Shown here piece after piece: positions 1-9,232 of a DNA stretch of 64,000 bases. The translations under genes and the position numbers were made by a program. Position 1 is the first letter of the stretch. Each line of letters opens with the position of its first letter. The DNA lies in the NCBI GenBank assembly GCA_050261515.1, contig JBLNDJ010000016.1, positions 8,922 to 72,921 on the forward strand. Direction: 5' to 3'. Under the pieces are notes generated by a model. It was not told where the DNA came from. It worked only from the letters and a program-made list of their open reading frames with translations, and ran no database searches. Source of the DNA: JBLNDJ01 sp050261515 (GTDB lineage: Bacteria; Acidobacteriota; Terriglobia; Bryobacterales; Bryobacteraceae).

Positions 1-395
1 ACGGCCGCGCGCATCGACTCGACGACCGCGTAGATGCCGCGCTCCAGGCCCTGCGCTCCGTAGCTGCCCGGATGCGCCACCAGGTACTCGGCCCCGATCG
101 CGAGCGCCCGCTCCAACTCCCCGCGAAACGCCTCGATCGAGCGCGCGCGGATTGTCGGATCCTCCGCCGCCAGGTTGATCAGGTAGTTGTCGTGGATCAC
201 GAGCGGCCGCAAGTCGAACCGTTCCCGCGCGTCCTTCAGCTTCTTGATCTGGTTGGGATCGGGCTTGCCAGCGCGCCACGTCCTGGGGCTTGCCGAGAAG
301 ATCTGAAACGTGTTGGCGCCGAGCTCAGCGGCCTTCAAAGCGGCCCGTTCGAGTGAGCCCGCCGTGGAGGTATGGATACCGATCCGCAGAATTTC
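1..395 (-). CDS. nfo: Deoxyribonuclease IV (AP endonuclease), partial
   Basis: Reading leftwards from about 395 gives an N-terminal stretch with IGIHTSTAGSLERAA, LGANTFQIFSASPRTW and, further in, LVIHDNYLINLA and LVAHPGSYG. These are the opening beta-strands and zinc-ligand histidine regions of the endonuclease IV TIM barrel, which cuts abasic sites in base-excision repair. The gene runs off the left edge, so about half of the usual 280 residues is visible. The start is a problem: the nearby ATG (397-395) is one base out of frame, and there is no in-frame ATG, GTG or TTG for about 85 bases upstream. The frame begins ...E-I-L-R-I-G, so an ATT (392) or CTG (389) start, or a single missing base, would be needed. 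The family call is secure; the exact start is not. Confidence 0.9.
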
Positions 396-549
396 ATGGT
401 AGCAAACGGGTGTCGGGGGCGAGCCGGTCGCTAATGTCGTACCGTCAAAAAGGCCCCAGGCTGCGAAGCCACGGCACCGCTAGTAACAGGACTAGGCAAT
501 CCGCATATACATCGGCATGGAATCGTATCATACGGGTGATAATCGAACA

Positions 550-1566
550 ATGGCGATTGTGACGCGCTTGCTGTCTGCTGTAGGCCTGTCCACCGGCTTG
601 CTCTCCGCGGCTGATTTTCCCAACGCCGAGATCGACAACGGCCAGATCCGCGTGAAGCTGTATCTGCCCGATGCGAAGACCGGCTTCTATCGCGGCACGC
701 GCTTCGACTGGTCGGGAGTCATCCACAGCCTCACCTACCGGCAGCACGATTACTACGGGCCGTGGTTCCAGCAGTCCCGCCCCGACGTTCACGATTTCGT
801 CTACGAAGACGCCGGCGTCATCGCCGGACCGTGCAGCGCCGTGACCGGGCCGGTGGACGAGTTCGCGCCGCTCGGATGGGACGAAGCCAGGCCCGGCGCG
901 ACGTTCGTCAAGATCGGGGTCGGCGCCCTGCGCAAGCCCGCGGATGGCAAGTACGACAACTACCGCCTGTACGAAATCGCCGGGGGCGGCAAATGGAACA
1001 TCGAGAAGCGGCGCGACGCCGTCGAGTTCATTCACGAGCTGGACGACCGGTCATCCGGCTACGGCTACGTCTACCGTAAAGCGGTCCGGCTGGTGAAGGA
1101 CAAGCCTGAAATGCTTCTCGAATACAGCCTGAAAAACACCGGCACGCGCGCCATCCGGACCACGGTCTACAACCACAACTTCCTCGTGCTCGACAAGCAG
1201 GCGCCCGGCCCGGGCTTCACGATCACGGTCCCATTCGAGATCGAAAAGCCGCGCTCGCTCAACCCGGAGCTGGCCGAAGTCCGCGGAAACCAGATCGTTT
1301 ACCTGAAGACGCTCGAAGGCAGCGACACCGTCTCCATGCCCGTCCGCGGCTTCGGCAGCGACGCCCGGGACAACGAAATCCGCATAGAGAACAGCAAACT
1401 CGGCGCGGGCATGAGCGTTCGCACCGACCGCCCGCTCCTGCGCGAAGGCCTGTGGTCCATCCGGACGGTGATCTCGATGGAGCCCTTCATCGCCATCGAG
1501 ATCGACCCCGGCCACGAATTCACCTGGACGAGCACGTACAACTACTACACGCTGCCGCAGCAGTAG
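550..1566 (+). CDS. Secreted mutarotase-like fold protein
   Basis: 338 residues from the ATG at 550. An earlier in-frame ATG at 517 would add a polar leader; starting at 550 puts a signal peptide (MAIVTRLLSAVGLSTGLLSAA) at the N-terminus, so 550 is preferred. The mature part is rich in beta-strands, with GTRFDWSGVIHSL near residue 50, a YNHNFLVLD segment near 215 and a Trp/Thr-rich end. This resembles the galactose-mutarotase-like sandwich of secreted acidobacterial hypothetical proteins. No catalytic assignment is possible from sequence alone. It is transcribed away from nfo and converges on the aldo/keto reductase, with a small hairpin between them. Secretion and general fold are reasonably supported; substrate unknown. 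Confidence 0.6.
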   Translation: MAIVTRLLSAVGLSTGLLSAADFPNAEIDNGQIRVKLYLPDAKTGFYRGTRFDWSGVIHSLTYRQHDYYGPWFQQSRPDVHDFVYEDAGVIAGPCSAVTGPVDEFAPLGWDEARPGATFVKIGVGALRKPADGKYDNYRLYEIAGGGKWNIEKRRDAVEFIHELDDRSSGYGYVYRKAVRLVKDKPEMLLEYSLKNTGTRAIRTTVYNHNFLVLDKQAPGPGFTITVPFEIEKPRSLNPELAEVRGNQIVYLKTLEGSDTVSMPVRGFGSDARDNEIRIENSKLGAGMSVRTDRPLLREGLWSIRTVISMEPFIAIEIDPGHEFTWTSTYNYYTLPQQ

Positions 1567-1584
1567 AGGCGGCCAGAGGCCACC

Positions 1585-1601
1585 GCAGGCCGGCGGCCTG
1601 C
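1585..1601. terminator. Short GC-rich hairpin between convergent genes
   Basis: GCAGGCC pairs with GGCCTGC across a 3-base loop, directly between the 3' ends of the mutarotase-like gene and the aldo/keto reductase gene. There is no long T-tract, so this is a weak bidirectional terminator candidate. Confidence 0.4.
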
Positions 1602-1605
1602 CCCA

Positions 1606-2574
1606 CTAATCGTAGAAATTCTTCTCCCACGCGTGCCGCTTCAGAATTCCCAGGGTGCGCGCGTCGAGCGGACCCTTGTCCGAAGCCGCGCAGTTGGCCT
1701 GCGCGTTCCTGACTTTCCGCATGCCCGGGATCACGGTCGAGACCGCCGGGGACGACAGGCAGAACCGCAGCGCGATTTCGGGCAGGTTGCCGTCCACTCC
1801 CGCCAGGTCCCGCTTCAGCGCGTCCACGTGCTCCACCACCTGCTTCTTGCGGTCTCCGGCAAAGTACCCCGCGCGGAAATCGTTCGGGTCGAACTTCGTG
1901 TCTTCGGTGATTGTTCCCGTGAGCGCGCCCTCGTCGAACGGCACGCGCGCGATCACGCCGATGTTGCGCTCGATGCACAGCGGGAACAGGTTCTTCTCCG
2001 GCCCCTGGTCGAAGATGTTGTAGATCACCTGAACCGTATCGATCACGCCGGTCTTGATCAGTTCGAGCGCCGAGTCGGGGTCGTGGTCGTTGATCGAGAC
2101 GCCGAACGCCCGCACCTTGCCCGCGCGCTTCAGGTCCTCGCAGGCGCGGCGCCAGTCGTCGCGCGCGATCCACTCCGGGTTCCAGACGTGGAGTTGCTGC
2201 AAGTCCATCGAATCCATCCCCAGGTTCTTCAGGCTGCGCTCGGTGCTCTCGACGACATAGGAATAGGGAAAGACCTCGTCGATGCCGATGCCGGGCCGCG
2301 CGGGCCAAAGCTGGTTCTTCGGGGGAACCTTCGTGGCGACGTAGATCTTCTTTCCCGCTTCGCGGACCGCCTTGCCGACAAGCTGTTCGCTGTGCCCATC
2401 CCCGTAAGCAAGCGCCGTATCGATGAAATTAAGGCCGCAATCGATGGCCGCCCGCAGCGCCCGCAGGGCTTCGTCGTCGGTGCCGCCCAGCCACTGCGTC
2501 TGGCCGATGCCCCAGGCGCCGTAACCGACTTCGCTGATTTCGTAGTTCGTCCTGCCGAGTTTCCGGTATCGCAT
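1606..2574 (-). CDS. Aldo/keto reductase
   Basis: 322 residues starting at the ATG at 2574 (MRYRKLGRTNYEISEVGYGAWG), the classic opening of the NAD(P)H-dependent aldo/keto reductase barrel; an in-frame extension to 2757 lacks family similarity. The catalytic tetrad is visible: Asp and Tyr in FIDTALAYGDGHSE, Lys in YVATKVPP and His in LQQLHVWNP. The cofactor-binding C-terminal half contains GVIARVPFDEGALTG and a final PGMRKVRNAQAN segment. It should reduce a sugar aldehyde or ketone in the cytoplasm. It stands alone on the minus strand with a 283-base upstream region shared with the divergent beta-propeller gene. Confidence 0.9.
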   Translation of the reverse strand: MRYRKLGRTNYEISEVGYGAWGIGQTQWLGGTDDEALRALRAAIDCGLNFIDTALAYGDGHSEQLVGKAVREAGKKIYVATKVPPKNQLWPARPGIGIDEVFPYSYVVESTERSLKNLGMDSMDLQQLHVWNPEWIARDDWRRACEDLKRAGKVRAFGVSINDHDPDSALELIKTGVIDTVQVIYNIFDQGPEKNLFPLCIERNIGVIARVPFDEGALTGTITEDTKFDPNDFRAGYFAGDRKKQVVEHVDALKRDLAGVDGNLPEIALRFCLSSPAVSTVIPGMRKVRNAQANCAASDKGPLDARTLGILKRHAWEKNFYD

Positions 2575-2663
2575 GAGATCACTATACTGCCGCCAGCCGC
2601 CCCTCGGCCGGTGCTCACAAGCGTGCGTTCTTCTGCGGTGATCGGCTATTTCTATAGCAGGGG

Positions 2664-2683
2664 TACTAGTCGTACGTACTAGT
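2664..2683. promoter_or_regulatory. Paired ACTAGT palindromes (operator-like)
   Basis: TACTAGT occurs twice in 20 bases (2664-2670 and 2677-2683), separated by the palindrome CGTACG. It lies in the divergent region between the aldo/keto reductase and the beta-propeller gene. The spacing of 13 bp between unit starts and the rarity of this AT-containing motif in GC-rich DNA suggest a protein-binding site. Related octamers occur near 9132 and 12062. The factor is unknown. Confidence 0.4.
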
Positions 2684-2857
2684 CCAGTATTCTCAGTTCG
2701 AACGTATACATCCGCGCTGTAAGTCCATCCATTGCTGAAAAAAAAGAAGGATTTCACTAACTTTGGTATATAAGTCGGCGCATCCCAGGTTCAGCCTTGA
2801 CAATAAATTGGACGATGTTACCGTTGATACTGCAAAGGTTTACGCACAGGCATCCCT

Positions 2858-5800
2858 ATGCTTTCGCGACTACAAACTCTCCGCGCCTTCGGCCCGCTGT
2901 CACGCCGGGTTTCGACGATTGCAGTCTGCGCACTCGCGGCCGCCGCTGCGTTCGCCGGAACGTTCGGCACGGTCACGCCGATCGGCGGCATGGCGAGCGA
3001 CCTCGCGCTCGATGAGGCGCGCGGCGTCGTCTATGTCGCCAATTACACCGCGAACCGCATCGACGCAATCTCGACCGCCACGGGCCAGATCAAAACGTCC
3101 TTTAGCGTACCCGTGCAGCCCTCGTCCCTGTCGCTTTCGCCGGACGGCCGTTTCCTGGCGATCACGCACCTGTCTAACTTCAAGGAACCGCAGACGGCGT
3201 CCAACGGGCTCACCGTCATGGACCTATCGCGGAACACGAAGCGGAGCGTGACGCTGGCCTCCCCGCCCATGGGCGTTTCCTTCCTATACAACGGCAAGGC
3301 TCTTGTGGCGACCGCGACCCAGTTCCTGCTGCTTGACCCAACCACGGGTGCGGCCGTGACCATCACGACCGTAGAAGACCTGATCAAGCCCAAGGATCTC
3401 CCCGTCCCCACGCCGACCCCGCCGCGCGAAATCATCCGTGCGTCGATGGGCGCCTCCGGCGACATGCGCACCGTCTGGGGCGCGATCGAGGCGCTCGATG
3501 CCGAGGACAAAATTCTGCTGTTCCGTTACGATGCGGTTGAAGCAAAAATGTACCCCTCCGTGTGGACCTCCGAGCCGCCCGACGGGCCGCGCGTCGTAAG
3601 CGTGAACCAGGACGGCTCGAACGTGCTGACCGGATGGGGCCTGTTCCACAAACAGGGATACCTGATCGCGCAGTTCCCCGACGCCCTCGGCAAGTTCGCC
3701 ATCGGCGGCCACGCCATCGATTCGGGCCGGAACACGATCTACGCCCAGATGCCCACGAGCGCATGGACCCGCGAAACCGAGCCCGTGCTCCAGATTGTGG
3801 ACGCGGACAACCTGACCGTGCGGGAAAAGATCCGCTTGAAAGAGAACCTCACCGGGCGCGCCGTCCTGAACGCCGCCAAAGACGTGATGTACGCCGTCTC
3901 CGACAGCGGCCTCATGACGCTGCCGGTGGGCAGCCTCAACAAGACCCCGCGCGTGGCGGCCAATCTGGAAGACCTGGTGTTCCGCGGCCAGTGGTGCGAC
4001 CGGCGGACCATGGTCGCGCCGCTCGAGATCGTGGATCCCGGCGGGAACGCCACCGATTTCACCATCACCCCGACGATTCCCGGCGTGACCGTGTCGCCCG
4101 CTTCGGGCGTGACTCCGGCCAGGGTCAACGTCTCGATCGACATGAATGTGTTCCTGGCGAACAAGGGCACCGCGAGCGGCCTGCTCGAGATCGGCTCGGC
4201 GGCGGCGGTCAATATCCCGAACCCCGTGCGCCTCCTGATCAACAACCGCGAACCCGACCAGCGCGGCACCTTCTTCAACGTGCCCGGACGGCTGGTGGAT
4301 CTGGTGATGGACCCGGCGCGGAACCGCTTCTACGTGCTGCGGCAGGATCAAAACCAGGTGCTCGTGTTCAACGCGAGCAACTTCACCCGCACCGCGATCC
4401 TGCGCACGGGCAACACCCCGTGGTCGATGGCGATCACCAAGGACGGCAAGTACCTGGTGACCGGCGCCGATAACTCGCAAATCGCCCACGTGTTCGATCT
4501 CGATACGCTCCAGCCGCACGGCATCATCGTTTTTCCGTTCGGACACTACCCGCGCTGGCTCGCCACCTCCTCGAACGCGATGCTCGCGAGCGTGCGCGTG
4601 GCCGGGCCCATCCACACCATAGACCGGATCGACTTCGCCGGCGGCGTCGCGACGGAACTGCCGTCGCTCGGCGTGTGGAAGAACGATATCGACGTCAACA
4701 CCGCCCTGGTGGCGACTCCCTCCGGGTCTTCCATCATGGCGGCCTCGGCCAACGGCACGGTGCTGCTCTACGAGGCCGCCTCCGACACTTTCGTCGTGGC
4801 GCGCCAGGACGTTGACAAGCTCTCGGGCGCCATCGCCGCTCTCTCCGATACGGTCTTCGTGGTGGATAACATCGTGATGAACCGGTCGCTGACGCCGGTC
4901 CGGAAGCTCGACACGGCCAACGGGCAGAGCTCGGGATATGCGATGTCCGGCGGGCTCGGCCTGCGCATGTCGGCTCCCGGCATTTCGAGCCCCGGCATCG
5001 TTCAGCGGATCGATTTCAGCGGAAGCGCCTCGCACCCGGCGGTGCGCATGACCGAAGCGCCGCTGCTGGCCGCTTCGCTTTCGCAGGACGGCACGTTTAC
5101 GCGCAGCCTGGCTCCGGCGCCGGACGGAAAGGCGCTCGTCTCGCTAAGTACCTCCGGATTCACGGTGCTGCCGTCGGACTACGACGCCGCTGCCGCGCTT
5201 CCGCATATCGGCTCGATTGCGAGCGCCGCGGACCTTTCCTCGCCCGTCGCTCCGGGCGGCCTGTTCTCGATCGGCGGCACGAACCTGAGCGCGGTCAACG
5301 CCGCCTCGAGCGAAATCCCGCTTCCGACCCTGCTCGGCGACAGTTGCATGACCGTCAACGACAAGCTGGTGCCGCTCGTGTTCGTCTCGCCTACCCAGAT
5401 CAACGGCCAGATTCCGTTCGAGGTTGCGGGCGGCGCGTCGATGATCCTGCGGACGCCGACCGGCGTCAGCAACACATTCCAGTTCACGATTCAGCCGCAG
5501 GCGCCGAGTGTGTTCCGCGCGGAGTATCCGGGGCTGAAGGGCATGATCCTGACGGTGGTGCGGGCGGCGAACAACGAGCCCGTGACGGTGGCCAACCCGA
5601 TCCACCCCGACGATTGGATCACCATCTTTGCCACGGGCCTCGGCGCGGCTTCGGGCGCGGTCACGGGCGCAGCAGGCCCGTCCGAGCCTCTCTCGCAAGT
5701 CCTCGCAAAGCCGGTGGTGACGCTGGGCGGGCTGAATGTGCCCGTCTCCTTCGCGGGCCTCGCCCCCGGACAGGTTGGCGTTTACCAGATCAACGCCAAG

Positions 5801-5899
5801 GTCCCCTGGAAGAGCGTCCCCGAGGGGATGAGCGTTCCTCTGAAGATCGCGCAAGGCTCCTATAGCACGACTGTAAACGTCCGCGTGGTGAAACCATGA
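2858..5899 (+). CDS. Secreted beta-propeller protein with Solibacter C-terminal module
   Basis: 1013 residues. A signal peptide (about 1-33, ending in an Ala-rich stretch) leads into repeated beta-propeller blades: VVYVANYTANRIDAIS near 65, SLSLSPDGRFLAITHL near 95 and a second set near 500-560 (RNRFYVLRQDQNQVLVFNASN, DGKYLVTGADNSQIAHVFDL). From about residue 783 to the end lies the TIGR03437-type C-terminal domain (APGGLFSIGGTNLS, VFVSPTQINGQIPFEV, WITIFATGLG, VYQINAKVP), a module expanded in Solibacter. It is probably an extracellular or cell-surface protein; function unknown. Its TGA overlaps the ATG of the next gene (ATGA), implying translational coupling to the small beta-barrel protein. 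Confidence 0.85.
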   Translation: MLSRLQTLRAFGPLSRRVSTIAVCALAAAAAFAGTFGTVTPIGGMASDLALDEARGVVYVANYTANRIDAISTATGQIKTSFSVPVQPSSLSLSPDGRFLAITHLSNFKEPQTASNGLTVMDLSRNTKRSVTLASPPMGVSFLYNGKALVATATQFLLLDPTTGAAVTITTVEDLIKPKDLPVPTPTPPREIIRASMGASGDMRTVWGAIEALDAEDKILLFRYDAVEAKMYPSVWTSEPPDGPRVVSVNQDGSNVLTGWGLFHKQGYLIAQFPDALGKFAIGGHAIDSGRNTIYAQMPTSAWTRETEPVLQIVDADNLTVREKIRLKENLTGRAVLNAAKDVMYAVSDSGLMTLPVGSLNKTPRVAANLEDLVFRGQWCDRRTMVAPLEIVDPGGNATDFTITPTIPGVTVSPASGVTPARVNVSIDMNVFLANKGTASGLLEIGSAAAVNIPNPVRLLINNREPDQRGTFFNVPGRLVDLVMDPARNRFYVLRQDQNQVLVFNASNFTRTAILRTGNTPWSMAITKDGKYLVTGADNSQIAHVFDLDTLQPHGIIVFPFGHYPRWLATSSNAMLASVRVAGPIHTIDRIDFAGGVATELPSLGVWKNDIDVNTALVATPSGSSIMAASANGTVLLYEAASDTFVVARQDVDKLSGAIAALSDTVFVVDNIVMNRSLTPVRKLDTANGQSSGYAMSGGLGLRMSAPGISSPGIVQRIDFSGSASHPAVRMTEAPLLAASLSQDGTFTRSLAPAPDGKALVSLSTSGFTVLPSDYDAAAALPHIGSIASAADLSSPVAPGGLFSIGGTNLSAVNAASSEIPLPTLLGDSCMTVNDKLVPLVFVSPTQINGQIPFEVAGGASMILRTPTGVSNTFQFTIQPQAPSVFRAEYPGLKGMILTVVRAANNEPVTVANPIHPDDWITIFATGLGAASGAVTGAAGPSEPLSQVLAKPVVTLGGLNVPVSFAGLAPGQVGVYQINAKVPWKSVPEGMSVPLKIAQGSYSTTVNVRVVKP

Positions 5900-6531
5900 A
5901 ATCACTGACTCTCTTTTCGCTTGCCCTCGCCCTGGCGGGGACCGGATTCGCCCAGCAGTGGGACGTCGGGGGAATCGGAGGCTTCGGCTTCTATAAGAAC
6001 GTTACGGTGAGCGGGCCTGACGGGAGCGCGGACGCCGGCTTCAAAAACGGCGCGGCCGCCGGCGCCTTCGCCACCCAGCACCTCTACGAGCACCTGAGCG
6101 GCCAGTTCCGCTACCTGTACCAGTTCGACAAGTTGAAGGTTTCCTCCGGCGGCGCCGAGGCGACCTTCGGGGGCGAGTCTCACGCCGTCCATTACGACCT
6201 GATGTACATGGTGACGGGCCGCGATGCGGCCGTACGGCCCTACCTGGTCGGCGGCGGCGGCGTCAAGCTATACCGGGGGACCGGCGAACAGCACGCCGTG
6301 CAGGAACTGATCGAATTCGCCGCCCTCACCCACACCTCGCAGGTGAAGCCGCTCGTCACATTCGGAGGCGGCGTCCGCGCGAAGCTGGGCGCACACGCGG
6401 CTCTGTACATCGAAGGCCGCGACTATCTGACCCCCTTCCCGGAAAAAGTCGTCGCGCCCGTCCCGCCCTCGAAGCTGAGCGGCTGGCTGCACGACTTCGT
6501 CCCCCTGGTGGGCCTCAGCTTCAGCTTCTGA
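5896..6531 (+). CDS. Small outer-membrane beta-barrel protein
   Basis: 211 residues with a signal peptide (MKSLTLFSLALALAGTGFAQ) and alternating amphipathic strands (GGIGGFGFYKNVTVSG, LSGQFRYLYQFDKL, YLVGGGGVKLYRG, AALYIEGRDYL). It ends in LSFSF, a terminal aromatic typical of barrels inserted by the BAM machinery. The size fits an 8-strand OmpW/OmpA-like barrel. The ATG overlaps the stop of the beta-propeller gene, so the two are made together and may form a surface pair. No specific family or ligand can be assigned. Confidence 0.75.
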   Translation: MKSLTLFSLALALAGTGFAQQWDVGGIGGFGFYKNVTVSGPDGSADAGFKNGAAAGAFATQHLYEHLSGQFRYLYQFDKLKVSSGGAEATFGGESHAVHYDLMYMVTGRDAAVRPYLVGGGGVKLYRGTGEQHAVQELIEFAALTHTSQVKPLVTFGGGVRAKLGAHAALYIEGRDYLTPFPEKVVAPVPPSKLSGWLHDFVPLVGLSFSF

Positions 6532-6548
6532 ATTGCCTTCGGATCGCG

Positions 6549-6574
6549 CGCGAGCCGGCGCAGGCCGGCTCGCG
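6549..6574. terminator. Strong hairpin between convergent genes
   Basis: CGCGAGCCGGC (6549-6559) pairs perfectly with GCCGGCTCGCG (6564-6574) across a GCAG loop, just past the stop of the beta-barrel gene and facing the end of the permease gene. An 11-bp GC stem without a T-run; likely a bidirectional terminator. Confidence 0.55.
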
Positions 6575-6632
6575 TCCAACAAGGACAACGCCGGGCTCGT
6601 CTGGAAAGTCGTCCGGACCGGCGCCCGGCCGG

Positions 6633-9131
6633 CTATTCTTCCCTGAGCGCCGTCATCGGGTCGAGCGCGGCAGCCCGCCGCGCCGGCCCATAAGCCGCCG
6701 CCAGCGCGATTGCCGTGAGCAGCGCGACGGCCGCCGCCACCGACACCGGGTCCCACGGCTTCAGGTCGTAGAGCAGCGCCGTCGCCGCACGGCCCGCCCA
6801 CAACGCCAGAAGCACGCCCACCCCGATCCCCACTCCGAGCAGCAGCGCCGCCTCGCGGAGCACCAGGCGGACCACGCGCCCGCGGTCCGCCCCCAGCGCC
6901 ATCCGGACGCCGATCTCGCCGCGCCGCCGCGCCACCATGTAGGCGATCACGCCGTAGAGTCCCAGCGTCGCCAGCAGGCCCGCGAGCAATCCAAAGGCGC
7001 CCGAGAGCGTCGCCATCAGGCGCTCGCGCAGCAGCGATTCCTCCAGTTGCGCCGAGAAGGACTGGAACTCGATCCCCATCGACGGGCTGACCGCCGCCAC
7101 CGCCGCCTTTACGGCGCGCGTCATCTCGCCCGGCGAGCCGTGGACGCGCAGCACGAAAGTCGCGCTCGGCCCGGGTTCGTCATACTGCTCCATGGGCACG
7201 AAGCCGATCGGCAGGAAAGCTTCCCGCAACTCGCGGTATTTCGTGTTCTCGACCAGGCCCACGACCTGGAACTCCGGTTCGGGCTTCCCGGATGGGGCGT
7301 CTATGCGGAACGTGTGCCCCACCGGGTTCTTCCCGCCGAAGTACTTGCGCGCGAATTCCTGGTTGACAATCGCCACTTTCGGCGCCGAAAGCGTATCGCG
7401 GTTGTCGAACTCGCGCCCCGCCAGCAGGTGCGTCCCCATGGTGTGGAAGTAGCCGGGGCCCACGCGGTTGAACCAGGACGTCTTCCCGCTGGCGGATGCC
7501 GTCGCGCCGTCCGGGCCGATGTCGTTGTTCCAGGCGCTCCCGCTCACCGGCGTGAACCACACCTGCGCAGCCGACAATACACCCGGCAGCGCCGCCAGCC
7601 GGTCGTGCAGTTCCCTGTACACGGCCGTCCGGCGCTCCTTCGGGTAGTTGGCGCGTGCGAAATCGATGTTGACCGAAAGCACGCCTGCGGCGTTGAATCC
7701 GGCCTCGGCGGTGAGCAGGTTGCGCAGGCTGCGCACGAACAGCAGCGCCCCCACCAGCAGCACCAGCGAAAGCGCCACCTGCGCTGAAACCAGCATGCGG
7801 CGCAGGCTGAAGCGCGAGCGTCCGGCCGTCGTGCCGCGTCCGCCGGAGCGCATCACCTGCGACGGCGCCAGGCGCGAGGCTCGCAGCGCCGGCATCAGCC
7901 CGAACAGCAGGCAGGTGAACATGGCGAGCGCGGCCGTGAATCCCAGAATCCGCCAGTCCCACCCCAGCCCTACAAACAGCCGGTTGTTCGAGGTGCTGAT
8001 GAAGGCGACCAGGCCGCGGCTGAGCGCCTGTGCAATCGCTGTCCCCAGCACCGCCGCTGCAACCGCCAGCAGCATGCTCTCGACCAGCAGTTGCCGCACC
8101 AGCCTCCAGCGCGACGCCCCGATGGCGAGCCGCACGGCGATCTCCCTCTCCCGCACGCTCGCGCGCGCCAGCAGCAGGTTCGCGAGGTTGGCGCAGGCGA
8201 TCAGGAGCACCAGCCCCGCCGTCGCCATCAGCAGCCAGAGCGGGCGCTCGTATTCCCGCCGCAGGCCGGAAACGCCGGTCCCCCCGTCTGTGACTTCGAG
8301 CTTATTGGCGAGGTAGCGCTTGGCGGCCGCGGGATTATACACCGGGGGCAGGGTAGCCTGCATCAGTCCGGGAGAAAGCGCTCTCAGGTGCGCGCTCGCG
8401 CGCTCGAGCGTCCATCCGGGCTTCAGGCGGCCCATCATCGACAGCCACCAGGCGTGCCGGACCGGGATGCGTCCCTTGTGATCTTCGGCGAACAGCGGGT
8501 CGGCGCAGATCGGAATCGCCACGTCGTAGCGGTTGCCGACCTCGACCCCGAAGAACGCCGGCGGCGTAACGCCGATCACCGGAAAGGCGTGCCCTTCCAG
8601 GCTGACCGTGCGGCCCAGCACCCCGGGATCCCCGCCGAACTCCCGCTGCCAGAACGAATGGCTCACGACCGCGCCCGTGCCGCTGCACCCCTCCGTGTCG
8701 TCGGCCGGAGTGAACGTGCGTCCCAGAATCGGGCTCACGCCCAGCACGCGGAAGAAATCCCCGCTCACGTAGAGCCCCTCGGCGTAGCGCGCCTCGCCCC
8801 CCGTGACCAGGTTAAACCGCGCCGCGCTCCAGGCGAACACCTCCGAAAAGGCCTGCTGCCGGCGCCGGATCTCGTCCCAGTGCGCGTAAGTAAGCCGCCC
8901 GCTGCGGGTCGAGAACCAGCCCGACCGCATCGAGTCCCGCGCGAAATCGACGGACGCCAGCTCCCGCGGTTCCCTTACCGGCAGCATCTTCAGGCGGATC
9001 GAGTTGATGAGCTGAAAGATCGCCGTGTTCGCCCCGACCCCGAGCGCCAGCGACAGCACCGCCACGAGCGTGAACCCGGGGCTCTGCCGCAGTTGCCGTA
9101 TGCCGTAAGACAGGTCCTGCGTGATCGCCAT
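6633..9131 (-). CDS. FtsX/MacB-like permease (acidobacterial orphan permease family)
   Basis: 832 residues from the ATG at 9131 (MAITQDLSYGIRQLRQSPGF). The opening LRQSPGFTLVAVLSLALGVGANTAIFQLINSI is the first transmembrane segment of MacB-type permeases. A periplasmic MacB_PCD domain follows (about 85-310), then a three-helix FtsX block near 340-490 (LLIACANLANLLLARASVREREIAVRLAIGASRWRLV), a second periplasmic domain, and a second FtsX block at 720-832 (GVIAYMVARRRGEIGVRMALGADRG). The duplicated architecture and the absence of a neighbouring ATPase match the acidobacterial duplicated orphan permeases (ADOP). Such proteins are thought to act in export or mechanotransmission; here no PadR regulator sits next door. 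A GTACTAGC motif lies immediately upstream of the start. Confidence 0.88.
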   Translation of the reverse strand: MAITQDLSYGIRQLRQSPGFTLVAVLSLALGVGANTAIFQLINSIRLKMLPVREPRELASVDFARDSMRSGWFSTRSGRLTYAHWDEIRRRQQAFSEVFAWSAARFNLVTGGEARYAEGLYVSGDFFRVLGVSPILGRTFTPADDTEGCSGTGAVVSHSFWQREFGGDPGVLGRTVSLEGHAFPVIGVTPPAFFGVEVGNRYDVAIPICADPLFAEDHKGRIPVRHAWWLSMMGRLKPGWTLERASAHLRALSPGLMQATLPPVYNPAAAKRYLANKLEVTDGGTGVSGLRREYERPLWLLMATAGLVLLIACANLANLLLARASVREREIAVRLAIGASRWRLVRQLLVESMLLAVAAAVLGTAIAQALSRGLVAFISTSNNRLFVGLGWDWRILGFTAALAMFTCLLFGLMPALRASRLAPSQVMRSGGRGTTAGRSRFSLRRMLVSAQVALSLVLLVGALLFVRSLRNLLTAEAGFNAAGVLSVNIDFARANYPKERRTAVYRELHDRLAALPGVLSAAQVWFTPVSGSAWNNDIGPDGATASASGKTSWFNRVGPGYFHTMGTHLLAGREFDNRDTLSAPKVAIVNQEFARKYFGGKNPVGHTFRIDAPSGKPEPEFQVVGLVENTKYRELREAFLPIGFVPMEQYDEPGPSATFVLRVHGSPGEMTRAVKAAVAAVSPSMGIEFQSFSAQLEESLLRERLMATLSGAFGLLAGLLATLGLYGVIAYMVARRRGEIGVRMALGADRGRVVRLVLREAALLLGVGIGVGVLLALWAGRAATALLYDLKPWDPVSVAAAVALLTAIALAAAYGPARRAAALDPMTALREE

Positions 9132-9232
9132 GCTAGTACTACGAACGAACCCCGGCTTTCGTTCTGTGGCGCCGGCGAGAACGGCGCCCGCCGCCAAGCC
9201 GCCGGTCACTATCCGCGTTGTTTTTGGCGGCC

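Noticed and set aside
3284..5035. 583-residue open frame on the minus strand
   Set aside because: Antisense to the beta-propeller gene, His/Arg/Gly-rich noise with no start context.
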